Below, in pieces: positions 10,383 through 20,600 of a stretch of DNA of 64,000 nt (position 1 is its first letter; each line of letters opens with the position of its first letter). Both the position numbers and the translations under genes were made by a program. This stretch comes from Gammaproteobacteria bacterium (GTDB lineage Bacteria; Pseudomonadota; Gammaproteobacteria; Burkholderiales; Rhodocyclaceae): the NCBI GenBank assembly GCA_018824085.1, contig JAHJHI010000009.1:1-64000 (forward strand). The letters are read 5' to 3'. The notes under the pieces were generated by a model. The model did no database searches, had not been told where the DNA came from, and was given only the letters and a program-made list of their open reading frames with translations.

Positions 10383-13313
10383 TCAGAAATCCTCGCCAAA
10401 AATCGGGTCGGCCGTGCTCTGGTTGATCTGTCCGTAGCCCGGGATGCTGCGTTTGAGCGCATCCAGCGGATTGGAACCGATACGCGAGAAATCATTCAGC
10501 TCGAGCTGGAAGAACAGCGCCGTGCGGCTTTGTTCGACATTGGTCGCGATGCGCTGGAACACCACGCGGCCTATCCAGCAGCCGCCGTTGTATTCCAGTC
10601 CGCCCAGTCCCTCGACCAGCCGGCGCTCCGCCACCGAATAGTTGTAACGCGCCACGCCGTACCAGCGCGTCGTCAGCGGCCACTGTGCCGACAGGTCGAC
10701 GTCGCGCACCTCGGTCGTCGTCGTCGTGCCGCGGCGGAAACGGTAAGCCGCGTTCACGACATGTGCAGGGCGCGGGCTCCAGCGCGTGGACAGGTTGTAG
10801 CGTTCGGTCTGCGACAGGTCGGTGTTGTACTGGATCGCGGCATCGACCCGGGTGTCGGGCAGCAGTTCGCCGGACAGCGCCGCCAGCGTGCTGGCGACGC
10901 GCTCGGTACGCGGCGTGCCGCCCGGCAGCGTCACCAGTTGGTCGCTGAAATAGAAACGCTGCCCGAATGCCGCCCGCGCACGCTCGTCACCGGTGTCGGG
11001 ATCGACGAAGCGCGACACCAGCGCGGCGGTCAACTGGTTGCTGTCGGCGATGCGGTCCTGCCCGACGAACACGTTCTCCGAGAAGATCTGCGCGAAGTTG
11101 AAGTCGGCCAGCGCGGTATCGAACACCGGATAGTCCGACTGGTCCTTGTGCGGCGACAGCACGTAGTAGAGGCGTGGTTCCAGCGTCTGGATCATGCCCT
11201 GGCCCAGCAGGTCGGAATCGCTCTCGAACACCGTGCTGGCATCCAGGCTGAAGATCGGAATCGAACGCGACAGCGATGTCGGCAGCGCCGCGTTCGTCGT
11301 GCCCCGATCGAGTTCATAGTTGCTGAAATGCACGCCGACCTTGGGCGTGATGGACAGATAGGACGTCTGCACCGGCAACGACAATTGGGGATAGACGACG
11401 GTCCGGCGGCCTTCGTCGTAACTCGTATCATCGATCCTGAAATCCGTATAGCTGCCCTCAAGGCGGAACGCCATTCCAGCGGGAAGATCGGCCCGATAGG
11501 CGTTGAGCACCACGGATGGCACCTGCGAATACACCGCGCCAAGATTTGCCAGCACCTGATACTCAAGCGCGCTCGCAGTCACTGACCACCAGTCGCCGGA
11601 GTAGCTCAGCGAACCTTGCCTGGCCAGGTAGCTGATCGACGTGATGGACAGTCGGCTGCCGAGATCCGTGTAGTAGTCGCGGTCCGACACGGCATTGATG
11701 TTCAGAGAGCCGGTGAGGCGCGGGCTGAACTGTTGCTGATGCTGCAGGCTCAGCGCATGCCGGCTCCGGTTCAGGATGCTGTCGTTGAACAGGTAGTCGA
11801 GGCGGGCCACTCCGCTATAGCTGGAGTCGACATAGCGGAACTCGTTGCTCAGCATGAAGCCGCGCGTGCCGAGCACCCGTGGCGCGATCGTCGCGTCCAT
11901 GTTCGGCGCGATGTTCCAGTAGTACGGCACGATCAGATCGATACCGGTACGGTTGGAAGTGCCGAACGTCGGCGTCAGGAAGCCCGACTTGCGCCGGTTG
12001 TTCAGCGAAAAATCCAGCCAGGGCGAATAGAGCACCGGCACGCCCTTGAAATAGACAGTGCCGTTGCGGCCTTCACCCTCTTCCGACACGAAATCCAGTT
12101 CGAGCGATTCCGCCTTCGCATACCAGTCCGGATTGTCCGGGCCACAGGTCGAGTAGGTCGCGTTCTGCATCCGGATGTGGTTTTCGCCGAGGAATTCCAT
12201 CGAGTCCGCGTGACCGCTGCCGGTCGTCGTACGCAGGTCCTCGCCGGTCTGCAGGTTGCGCCGGACCGTGTAGCGCGGCTTGTCGAACACGCCTTCGCTG
12301 CGATCGAGCTTGTAGCGCAGCGACGGGCCTTCGATCACGTCCTCGTTGCGCACCAGCTTCACGTTGCCGTCGGCCTGCAATTCGTCCGTGGGCGGTTCAT
12401 AGACGATGACATCGGCGGTCAGCGTGGTACCCGGTCGCCGCAACTCGGCAGCCCCTTCGGCGCGCATCACCTCGTCGGTCGTGCCGCTCAGCTGTTCGGC
12501 GGCCATCAGCGTTGTGCGCGACGCCGGGTTGCGCCGGACGTACTCGGACAGCGTCATCGAGCCGCGCATCATGCGTTCGGTGTCGTCCTGGGCGACCTGC
12601 GGCGGTGCGCTCGCCACCCCACCTGCAGGACGGTCGCCGTCCGGACGGCTGCCCGAGTCAACCACTTCGGTCTTCGGCGCCGGCATCCGGCGCCGTGCAA
12701 CCGGCGGTGGCCCGAGCAGCGAACGATCAACCTTCAGCGGCGGCATGCCGCGTGCAATCGTCACATTGCCGTGCTCGGGCACTTCGTCGTACGGCGACGC
12801 GGCCGGGATGACGGTCCGCGCGCCGTCCGGCGCCACCGGCCGCGCCGCAGTGGCGGCCACCGCCGGCTTGACCGCATCGTCTGCCACCGGGACCGGCTCC
12901 GCCGCGCGCGATGACGTCTCTTGCGCTGCAGCGTCCGCTTCAGGTGCGGCAACCGCTTCCTGCGGCTCTGCGCCCGGTGCACCGGGCGCAGCCACCGGGA
13001 AGGTTTCGGCCGCGCGCGACGGCGTCTCGGCCGGCGCGGCCTGCTCGGCCGCTTCAACCGCCGGCGCGGTGGCGCGCGTCGACGCCGCCTTCGCCGCCCT
13101 GCTCGACGGCGGCAGCAGCGACGGATCGACCTTCAACGGCGGAAGCGGCTCGGCCGCCTGCACGGAGCAGGACAACCAGGCCAGATAGAGGATGACGGAA
13201 CGCCTGAGCACGAATGAAAGGACGGGAAGCGGGCCGGTCGCGGGTTGGACGGACTGTCGCGCTTCGGCGAACACCCGCCAGACTGCGCACAGCCACGTTA
13301 TAGAATCGCGCAT
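10383..13313 (-). CDS. lptD: LPS-assembly outer membrane protein LptD with extended low-complexity N-terminus
   Basis: LptD jelly-roll (TADVIVYEPPTDELQADGNVKLVRNEDVIEGPSLRYKLD) and barrel (PWLDFSLNNRRKSGFLTPTFGTSNRTGIDLIVPYYWNIAPNMDATI...), next to surA. Start probably MRDSITW at 13313; the ORF extends to 13391. Confidence 0.93.
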   Translation of the reverse strand: MRDSITWLCAVWRVFAEARQSVQPATGPLPVLSFVLRRSVILYLAWLSCSVQAAEPLPPLKVDPSLLPPSSRAAKAASTRATAPAVEAAEQAAPAETPSRAAETFPVAAPGAPGAEPQEAVAAPEADAAAQETSSRAAEPVPVADDAVKPAVAATAARPVAPDGARTVIPAASPYDEVPEHGNVTIARGMPPLKVDRSLLGPPPVARRRMPAPKTEVVDSGSRPDGDRPAGGVASAPPQVAQDDTERMMRGSMTLSEYVRRNPASRTTLMAAEQLSGTTDEVMRAEGAAELRRPGTTLTADVIVYEPPTDELQADGNVKLVRNEDVIEGPSLRYKLDRSEGVFDKPRYTVRRNLQTGEDLRTTTGSGHADSMEFLGENHIRMQNATYSTCGPDNPDWYAKAESLELDFVSEEGEGRNGTVYFKGVPVLYSPWLDFSLNNRRKSGFLTPTFGTSNRTGIDLIVPYYWNIAPNMDATIAPRVLGTRGFMLSNEFRYVDSSYSGVARLDYLFNDSILNRSRHALSLQHQQQFSPRLTGSLNINAVSDRDYYTDLGSRLSITSISYLARQGSLSYSGDWWSVTASALEYQVLANLGAVYSQVPSVVLNAYRADLPAGMAFRLEGSYTDFRIDDTSYDEGRRTVVYPQLSLPVQTSYLSITPKVGVHFSNYELDRGTTNAALPTSLSRSIPIFSLDASTVFESDSDLLGQGMIQTLEPRLYYVLSPHKDQSDYPVFDTALADFNFAQIFSENVFVGQDRIADSNQLTAALVSRFVDPDTGDERARAAFGQRFYFSDQLVTLPGGTPRTERVASTLAALSGELLPDTRVDAAIQYNTDLSQTERYNLSTRWSPRPAHVVNAAYRFRRGTTTTTEVRDVDLSAQWPLTTRWYGVARYNYSVAERRLVEGLGGLEYNGGCWIGRVVFQRIATNVEQSRTALFFQLELNDFSRIGSNPLDALKRSIPGYGQINQSTADPIFGEDF

Positions 13314-13414
13314 CTTATCAAACGCCACCCGGTTCCCGGCCGGCCAGTGCCAACAAAATACGCGCTGCGCCCGCGGCACGCCGGCGAACACGGACAGCCC
13401 CGGACTTTACCCCC

Positions 13415-14419
13415 ATGACTCAGGACACCCGCCTCGACGCGCTCACCGACTGGCTGCATGCGAGCTTTCCCGGGCAAGCGCTCGACATCCGCCCGGCGTC
13501 GGCTGACGCCAGCTTCCGACGCTACTTCCGCGTCACACTGCCCGACGCCAGCACGCGAATCGCGATGGACGCACCACCGCCGAACGAGGACTGCCGCCCT
13601 TTCGTCGCCGTGCAGGCGCTGTTCGAAGCCGCCGGCGCTCACGTGCCTGCGCTGCACGCGCAGGATGTGGAGCGGGGGTTCCTGCTGCTGTCCGACCTTG
13701 GCAACACGACCTACCTGGACGTGCTGGACGCGGACAACGCGTCGGCCCTGTACTTCGATGCCACGACCTGCCTCATCGGCATCCAGAAGGCCAGCCGCCC
13801 CGGGGTGTTGCCCGAATACGACCGCGATCGCCTGCTGGCCGAGATGGAGCTGTTCCCGGTGTGGTACGTCGGGCGTCACCTCAAAGCTGAACTCAGCGAC
13901 GCGGAAACCACCGGCCTGTACGAGGTGTTCGACCGCGTGCTCGACGTGAATCTGGCCGAGCCGAGCGTATTCGTCCATCGCGACTATCACAGCCGCAACC
14001 TCATGGTGACCCGCCCGAACCCCGGCGTCATCGACTTCCAGGACGCGGTATACGGCCCGATCAGCTACGACCTCGTCAGCCTGTTCAAGGACGCCTACAT
14101 CGACTGGGAGGAAGACCTGGTGCTGGACTGGCTCATCCGCTACTGGCAGGACGCGCGCCGCGCCGGCCTGCCAGTGCGCGCCGACTTCGCCGACTTCCAC
14201 CGCGACTATGAATTCATGGGTGTGCAGCGCCACCTGAAGGTGCTCGGCATCTTCGCCCGCCTGCATCACCGCGACGGCAAGGACGGTTACCTGAAGGACA
14301 TGCCGCGCGTCATGAACCATCTGCGCCAGACCGCGATGCGCTATCGCGACCTCGCCCCGCTGGCCCGGTTGCTGAACCGCCTCGAAGGCATCACGCCGCA
14401 GGCCGGCTACACCTTCTGA
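13415..14419 (+). CDS. amgK: Aminoglycoside-phosphotransferase-fold sugar kinase, probable N-acetylmuramate/N-acetylglucosamine kinase AmgK
   Basis: 334 aa, VHRDYHSRNLMV and PGVIDFQDAVYGPISYDLVSLFKD, divergent from lptD and followed by a murU-like gene. Confidence 0.85.
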   Translation: MTQDTRLDALTDWLHASFPGQALDIRPASADASFRRYFRVTLPDASTRIAMDAPPPNEDCRPFVAVQALFEAAGAHVPALHAQDVERGFLLLSDLGNTTYLDVLDADNASALYFDATTCLIGIQKASRPGVLPEYDRDRLLAEMELFPVWYVGRHLKAELSDAETTGLYEVFDRVLDVNLAEPSVFVHRDYHSRNLMVTRPNPGVIDFQDAVYGPISYDLVSLFKDAYIDWEEDLVLDWLIRYWQDARRAGLPVRADFADFHRDYEFMGVQRHLKVLGIFARLHHRDGKDGYLKDMPRVMNHLRQTAMRYRDLAPLARLLNRLEGITPQAGYTF

Positions 14420-14429
14420 GCAAGCGTCG

Positions 14430-15137
14430 ATGAAAGCGATGATTCTCGCGGCCGGCCGCGGCGAACGCATGCGTCCGCTGACCGACCACCTGCCCAAGCC
14501 GCTGCTTGCGGTCGGCGGCAAACCGCTCATCGTGTGGCACATCGAGCGGCTGGTGGCCGCGGGCATCCGCGATCTGGTCATCAATCACGCCCACCTCGGC
14601 CACATGCTCGTCGAAGCGCTCGGCGACGGTTCTGCCTTCGGCGCGCGCATCGAGTGGTCTGCCGAGACGCAGGGCGCGCTGGAGACGGCGGGCGGCATCG
14701 CGCACGCCGGCGCGCTGCTGGGTGATGCGCCCTTCATCGTCATCAATGGCGACATCTGGTGCGACGCCGACATCGGCGCGCTGCGCGAGGCGGCACTGAC
14801 GCTGCGCGCCGACGCGCGGCTCGCCCACCTCGTGCTGGTCGCCAATCCGCAACACCATCCCGACGGCGACTTCGCGCTGCGCGACGGCCTCGTGCTGGAC
14901 GCCGCGAGCGGGCGCCACACCTTCAGCGGCATCGCCGCCTATCACCCGCAGCTGTTCCACGGTCTGCCGGCCGGCCAGCCGGCGCGGCTCGCGCCGCTGC
15001 TGCGTTCGGCGATGCGCGCGTCCCGCGTGTCCGGCACGCTGCATGAAGGACTGTGGTTCGACGTCGGCACACCCGAACGACTGGCCGAGGTCGACGCGAT
15101 CGCCCGTTCGCAGTCGTCGCCACCGGACCGGCGCTGA
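14430..15137 (+). CDS. murU: N-acetylmuramate alpha-1-phosphate uridylyltransferase (nucleotidyltransferase)
   Basis: 235 aa, MKAMILAAGRGERMRPLTDHLPKPLLAVGGKPLI; FIVINGDIWCD. Confidence 0.87.
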   Translation: MKAMILAAGRGERMRPLTDHLPKPLLAVGGKPLIVWHIERLVAAGIRDLVINHAHLGHMLVEALGDGSAFGARIEWSAETQGALETAGGIAHAGALLGDAPFIVINGDIWCDADIGALREAALTLRADARLAHLVLVANPQHHPDGDFALRDGLVLDAASGRHTFSGIAAYHPQLFHGLPAGQPARLAPLLRSAMRASRVSGTLHEGLWFDVGTPERLAEVDAIARSQSSPPDRR

Positions 15138-15154
15138 CGCGGCCCCGGTGTCGC

Positions 15155-16486
15155 TCAGCGCACGCCGGCCACGCGGCGTGCCACGACGCCGGCGGCGACG
15201 GTGCGCCCCAGCGCAAGGCCATCGTCGTTGTCATGGCGGAAGTGGATGCCGCCATACAGTCTCGACATTGCCGCCTGTCCGGCCAGACCGGCGAACCGCT
15301 CGCGTTGCGCAGGCAGGTAATGGCCGAGCACGCCTGCCGCCGCTCCGCTGGTCGCGGCGTGGCCGGACACGTAGGACGGAAACGGCGGCGTCAGGATGGC
15401 CGGCGTGAAGGTCACGCCGAGCAACTGTTGCGCCGCCGTCACCGGCCGCGTCGTCCAGTAGTGGTACTTCACGTTCCAGGCCGCGATGAAGGTGTCGGCC
15501 ATCGCCATGTTGAGGTCGGCGAACAACTCGGCCGTCTGTGTCGGCGACAGGCGCGCCGTCTTCAGCGCGTCCAGCGCGATTTCGTTCCAGTGGCCGGACG
15601 GCGTCACCGACCCGTGTCCGTCCACCCAGAAACGGGCGATCGCCAGCTGTTCCGGCGTCAGTTCGCGCTGCACGCGCACCACTTCTTCCAGGTCCCGCAG
15701 ATAGTCGGGCGAGCCATAGCGCGGCGGAACCGGACGCAACGCCGCCGCATCCATCTTCACCCACGGACGCCAGTTCGGCGCGAACGGCTCCGATGGCGGG
15801 AAATAGAAATAGGGCGGCGTCGGCTCCCAGCTGCCGGGACCGTAGTAGCGGCCCTCGCCATACCATTGCAGGCGTACGCCGTTCCATCCGTACTGGGCGC
15901 CGTCAGCCGTCGCGTAGGCGATGAACTGGCGACCGATCTCGTGCCCGAGCGACAGCGCGCGCCGGGCTGCGTCAGCGGGCGTCTGCCTCGGCTGGCCGTC
16001 GCGCAGCGCGACCAGCGCGAAGACGACGCGGTCGAACGAACGTTCTTCGGCATTGAACAGATAGCCCAGCATCTGCGCCGCCGCCATCGACTGCGCGAGC
16101 GCGCCGTCCTCGCCGCACTGCGTCGCGGCAAGCCAGGCATCCCGCATCGCCACATGCATCAGCGCCAGTCCGCGCGCGGCGCGCTCAGGCGACACCTTGT
16201 GCTTGATGTGCATCGCGAGCTGGATGCGCGTCCACGCGAGACCGGGTGCCTCACTGCGCCAGGCCTCCAGAATCTGCCCGGCCTGCGCCTCCGCCTGCGT
16301 CCAGCCGTGAAAGGCGGACACCGGAAACAGCGCCGTCACGTCATGACGCGCGACCATGTCGCCGCATTCGCCGGCAGCCAGCTGCATGCCGTCCAGCGCA
16401 CGCGCGGCGAGCGGCAGTGCGACGAGCCAGGCCACCAGTCCGGCGCCCGCAAGCCGCCGCCATCGAACGGATTTCAGTTCATGCAT
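15155..16486 (-). CDS. Vanadium-dependent haloperoxidase / PAP2-superfamily protein
   Basis: 443 aa. KYHYWTTRP (K-x6-RP), PSYVSGHA and SRLYGGIHFRHD (SR-x5-H-x3-D) match the vanadate-binding signature. Confidence 0.88.
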   Translation of the reverse strand: MHELKSVRWRRLAGAGLVAWLVALPLAARALDGMQLAAGECGDMVARHDVTALFPVSAFHGWTQAEAQAGQILEAWRSEAPGLAWTRIQLAMHIKHKVSPERAARGLALMHVAMRDAWLAATQCGEDGALAQSMAAAQMLGYLFNAEERSFDRVVFALVALRDGQPRQTPADAARRALSLGHEIGRQFIAYATADGAQYGWNGVRLQWYGEGRYYGPGSWEPTPPYFYFPPSEPFAPNWRPWVKMDAAALRPVPPRYGSPDYLRDLEEVVRVQRELTPEQLAIARFWVDGHGSVTPSGHWNEIALDALKTARLSPTQTAELFADLNMAMADTFIAAWNVKYHYWTTRPVTAAQQLLGVTFTPAILTPPFPSYVSGHAATSGAAAGVLGHYLPAQRERFAGLAGQAAMSRLYGGIHFRHDNDDGLALGRTVAAGVVARRVAGVR

Positions 16487-17100
16487 CAGTCGCGCTTTCC
16501 ATCCGGTTCGACGTTTGCCTTCAGCATCGATTCGCGCCCCAGGCGGACAGCCAGTGCGCGTGCATCACGGCCGTCGCGGTCCGTCGCCTGCACGTCCGCA
16601 CCGTGCGCCAGCAACAGCGCGACCGCCGCGCGCTGTCCGCTCATCAGTGCCTGATGCAGCGGCAGGCAGTCCGGCGCCGCCGGCGCACTTGCCGCGCCGG
16701 CGGCGAGCAGCGCACGCATGACGGACACATGGCCGCGCCAGCTCGCCGCTGACAGCGCACTGCATCCGAAGTCATCCGGTGCATCCACGTCGGCACCGGC
16801 CTTGAGGAGCAGACCGACGATGCGCCCGTGCCCCTGGCCGGCTGCGCTGTGCAGCGCACGCAACTGCCTGCCCGGCTCCGGCGCATCGACCGCAATGCCG
16901 GCGCCCAGCAGCAGGCCCACGATGTGGGCATCGCCCAGCCCGGCGTACTGAACGAGGCTGGCGCCACTGACCGGCACGCGCGCGGCGTCGAGTGCCCGCA
17001 CTGCGTTCGCGCGCTCGTCCGGTGCGTCTGCCGCCGTCGCCGGCACGGCACTACTCACCAGCATGGCGGCACACGCCGCAAGGCGAACGTTGCGCCGCAT
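16486..17100 (-). CDS. Exported ankyrin-repeat protein
   Basis: Signal peptide (MRRNVRLAACAAMLVSSAVPATAA), ankyrin repeats (ALHSAAGQGHGRIVGLLLKAGADVDAPDDFGCSALSAASWRGHVSVMRALLAAGA). TGATG coupling to the downstream gene. Confidence 0.85.
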   Translation of the reverse strand: MRRNVRLAACAAMLVSSAVPATAADAPDERANAVRALDAARVPVSGASLVQYAGLGDAHIVGLLLGAGIAVDAPEPGRQLRALHSAAGQGHGRIVGLLLKAGADVDAPDDFGCSALSAASWRGHVSVMRALLAAGAASAPAAPDCLPLHQALMSGQRAAVALLLAHGADVQATDRDGRDARALAVRLGRESMLKANVEPDGKRD

Positions 17101-17104
17101 CACG

Positions 17105-17626
17105 CTAGGGCCTCGCATCTTCGGCCTGCCCCGGCAGCACACCGGCCCACGCACGCACCTGTTGCGCCACGTCTTCGGGGCCGCGCCCCAGACCAGCACG
17201 CCGGTGCGCCACACGACCGTCGGCGCGCATCGCGATGCGCGCCGGCACGCCGGTCAGGCCGAGCGCCGTCAGCAGGCCGGCATCCTGGCTGCGCAGCCAG
17301 CGCACATCGCCAAGCTGCGCGTAGGCGGTGCGCAGCTGTTCCAGCTGCACCGCGTCACCGAGCGCGAGGATGACGACGTTGTCGCCGAAGCGGTCCTTCT
17401 TCGACCCCAGCGCGTCGAGAAAACGGCGCGCGCTGGGCAGGCCGGCGTCGAGCACCACGAGCATCCAGTTTCCGTTGAACGCCAGTTCGCTGCTTGCGAC
17501 CGGGGAGGAGGCAAGGTCCGTTGCCATGAATTCGGGCAATGCCGGCGGTTCGGCGCCACGCGCCGGTGCGATCGCCAGCAGCGCCGGAACGAGCAGAGCC
17601 GACAGAATCAATGATTTCATTTTCAT
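17105..17626 (-). CDS. Exported thioredoxin-like-fold protein lacking cysteines
   Basis: MKMKSLILSALLVPALLAIAPARGA signal peptide. Trx-like NGNWMLVVLDAGLPSARRF...LTGVPARIAMRADGRVAHRRAG. Start overlaps stop of upstream gene. Confidence 0.65.
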   Translation of the reverse strand: MKMKSLILSALLVPALLAIAPARGAEPPALPEFMATDLASSPVASSELAFNGNWMLVVLDAGLPSARRFLDALGSKKDRFGDNVVILALGDAVQLEQLRTAYAQLGDVRWLRSQDAGLLTALGLTGVPARIAMRADGRVAHRRAGLGRGPEDVAQQVRAWAGVLPGQAEDARP

Positions 17627-20600
17627 CACGGGGTCACGAAATTCCTGATGAGACCGCGGTCCGCGCCGAGGCCCCTGAACATGTCGGCATCGCTGCCATC
17701 GACCAGCGCCCGGGCCTGGGCAGCGGCACCGTCGGTATCCGACGATGCGCGCTGCACGGCGAAATGCATGATGGCCGCGGTCGCGCCGGCCGGAATGTCC
17801 AGTACCCATGTCGAGTTGATCGCGTCGCGGTTGATGGTCACCACGGGTGCCGCCGTGTTGGCGTTGCCGCCGAACACATGCGCCAGCGCCGGATCGCCGA
17901 AGCCGGAGCCTTCGCGCGTCACCGCATACAGATTGCCGGTTGCCGCCGGACTGACGATGACCTGGGTCGAGCTGTCGGAACCCAGATTGGAACCGACGGA
18001 GACCGACACCGTCACCGCGCTGCTGCCGGCGTTCCTCAACAGGTCGACATAGCGGGCATAGCGCCCGCCTTCCGGCACGAAGAGGCGCCGGGTGACGTTC
18101 AGCCCGCCCAGACCGACCGGACCGAGCCACAGTTCGCGCCCGCCGTTGCGCACGATGGCGCTGTCGAGGCAGGGGAAGCTGTTGCCGCCGACGCTCAGCA
18201 TGTAGGCACCGTCATAGGCATCACCGCGCGTGCCGTACCCGCCGTCGCCCAGTTCGCCGGTGCAGCCGAAGTCGTAGCGCGACGTGTCCGGGCTGTTGAA
18301 GGTGTAACCCAGCGGCACGATGGCGTTCAGGTACAGGTCCAGCACGCCGGCGCCCGGCGATGTCTGGTTGATCACGCCCTGGCCGCCGAGCGCGCCCAGC
18401 GCGACCCGCAGCTCGACGCTGCCCAGCGGCAGTTGCGCGAAGCTGTAGGCACCGGCCGCGTCCGCCACGGTGCTCGCGCTGAACGGCTCGAACGGACCCA
18501 CCGCGGCGCCGTAGGCCGACACCACGGCGTCCGCGACGACGGTACCGGAGCCCTCCTCGAATACCGTGCCCGACAGCGAGAACACCTGCGGTTCGTCCAG
18601 CACGACATCCACCACCTGTCCGTCCGAAGCGAGCGTGGCCGTTGCCGTCGACACGAGGCCGGTCGCCGGGTTGCGGGCATACACGGTGACCTCGCCCAGC
18701 GCCACGCGGTCCAGGCGGAAGCCGCCGCCCGCGTCCGCCTCGGCGTAGCGGTCATAGGCGAGGTTGCTCGAGCGCAGGTACACCTCGGCGCCGGCCACGC
18801 CCTGCCCGCTGCGATCCCGCACGACGCCGCGCACCGCGCCGTTGAGCGGCAACAGCAGATCCAGCGTGCGCACCGACGCGGTGTCGGCGAGCGTGCCGAC
18901 GGCCTCGCCATGCAGGCCGAACACATCTTCGAAGTACAGCGTGTAGCTTCCGGCCGGCACGCCGACCAGACGGTAGACGCCGCGCTCATCCGACGTGGTG
19001 CTCGTCGAGTATGACAACTCGCCCGAGACGGGTCCCAGCGCCTCGACATACGTCCCCGGTGCGGGCGTGCCGTCGCGGTAGCGCGTGTTGCCCTTGAACA
19101 CCGACGCGATGATGTCCGCCGTCACCTGCCCGGCATCCGCGATGGTGAAGGAAGCAACGCCGTAGCGCGTGCTGACCACATGCTCGCCGTCCGTCAGATT
19201 GACGAACTGCACGCCGTCCTCGCACACGGCCGACGCGTAGTCGCCGTCCGCCACCTCCGCGCTGGCCGCCGCCAGTCCGCGCGCCAGCGACGGGCCACCT
19301 TCGCCGCCACCGCCGAAGTCGAGCGCGAATTCGCACAGCTCGTCGATCGGCTGGCCGTCTGCGGCGAACACGTGCACGGTGACAGCGCCGGCGGGCAGTT
19401 CAAGCACCATGTCCTGCACCAGCTCCTGGCCGTTCCCGCCGATCTGCACCGTCTGCGTCGCGCTGTAGTAGCGGCCGCGCAGGTAGTACTCGGCGCTCAG
19501 CGTGACCGGACGGCCGGTCGGCAGGCCGTCGATGCGGAACACGCCCGCCGCGTCGGTGGAGGCGCCGCTGGAACCTTCGTAGCCGTTGCGCTCGTCGTAC
19601 AGATAGCGTGCGTCGATCCACGCGTTGGCCAGCACCTGGCCGTTGCTGCCGGTCAGCACGCCGGTGATGGCGCCGCGCCCGGCCAGCATGAGTTCGACCG
19701 GATCCGGTTGCCCGCTGACCAGCGTGACCGTGCGCTGCGAGCGCACGCCGTTGAACGGGTCACTCACCGACAACAGCAGCGCTTCCCCGCTCGGCAGTTC
19801 GATGTTGCTGAAGCTGCCGTCGGACGCCGTGCTGAAGGCGTGCAGATAGGCGCCGTCGGACACCCGGAACACCTCGACATAGGCGGACGACGTCAGCGCC
19901 AGGCCGTCGGCCGACACGACGCGGCCGGACAGCTGCGCGCCCTCCAGTTCCAGCGTCACGGCCAGCGTTTCGCCATCGACCGGCACGATGTCGCGCGTTG
20001 CGGCGATCAGGCTGCTGTTCGGGTGCTGCGCACGGATGCTGACCTGATCGCCGTAGCTGCGCAGGCTGAACACCTGACTCGGCGACTCGCCGCCGGCAAA
20101 CGTCACCGGCCCCTCGTTGCGCGTGCCGAGCGCATCGGTCACCGTCAGATAGAGCTGCGACGGCACCGTCAGTCCGTCCGCGACCGACACCTGCACGTCG
20201 ATCCGGGCCTGCGCCTGCAGCTGCAGGTCCAGGTTGTGCACCTGACCCGCCTGCGTCAGTTCGCCCATGCGCGTGTCCAGCGCGCGGCTCGCATCGTCAC
20301 TGAGCACCTGCAGCGCGTACGGCGCCAGCGGCACGGCCGGGAAGCTGAACTGGCCGATGCTGTCGGTGCGCGTGCGTACCCGCATCGCGAGTGCATCGCT
20401 GGTACTCAGTTCCACCGGCTGGTTCGCGGCCGGCGTGATGCCGTCGGCACGCATGACCGTACCGCGCACCACGCCACCCCCGCTGTACGCCGCCACCGGA
20501 ACCGGTTCGCCGTTGACCCGCACCTGCAGGCGGTAGCCGCCGAGGTAGGTCGCGCTGTTGCTCCAGTTGGAAATCACGATGGGATACGACGCTTCGGCCG

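Noticed and set aside
9204-11585. 793-aa plus-strand ORF
   Set aside because: Antisense to surA and lptD.
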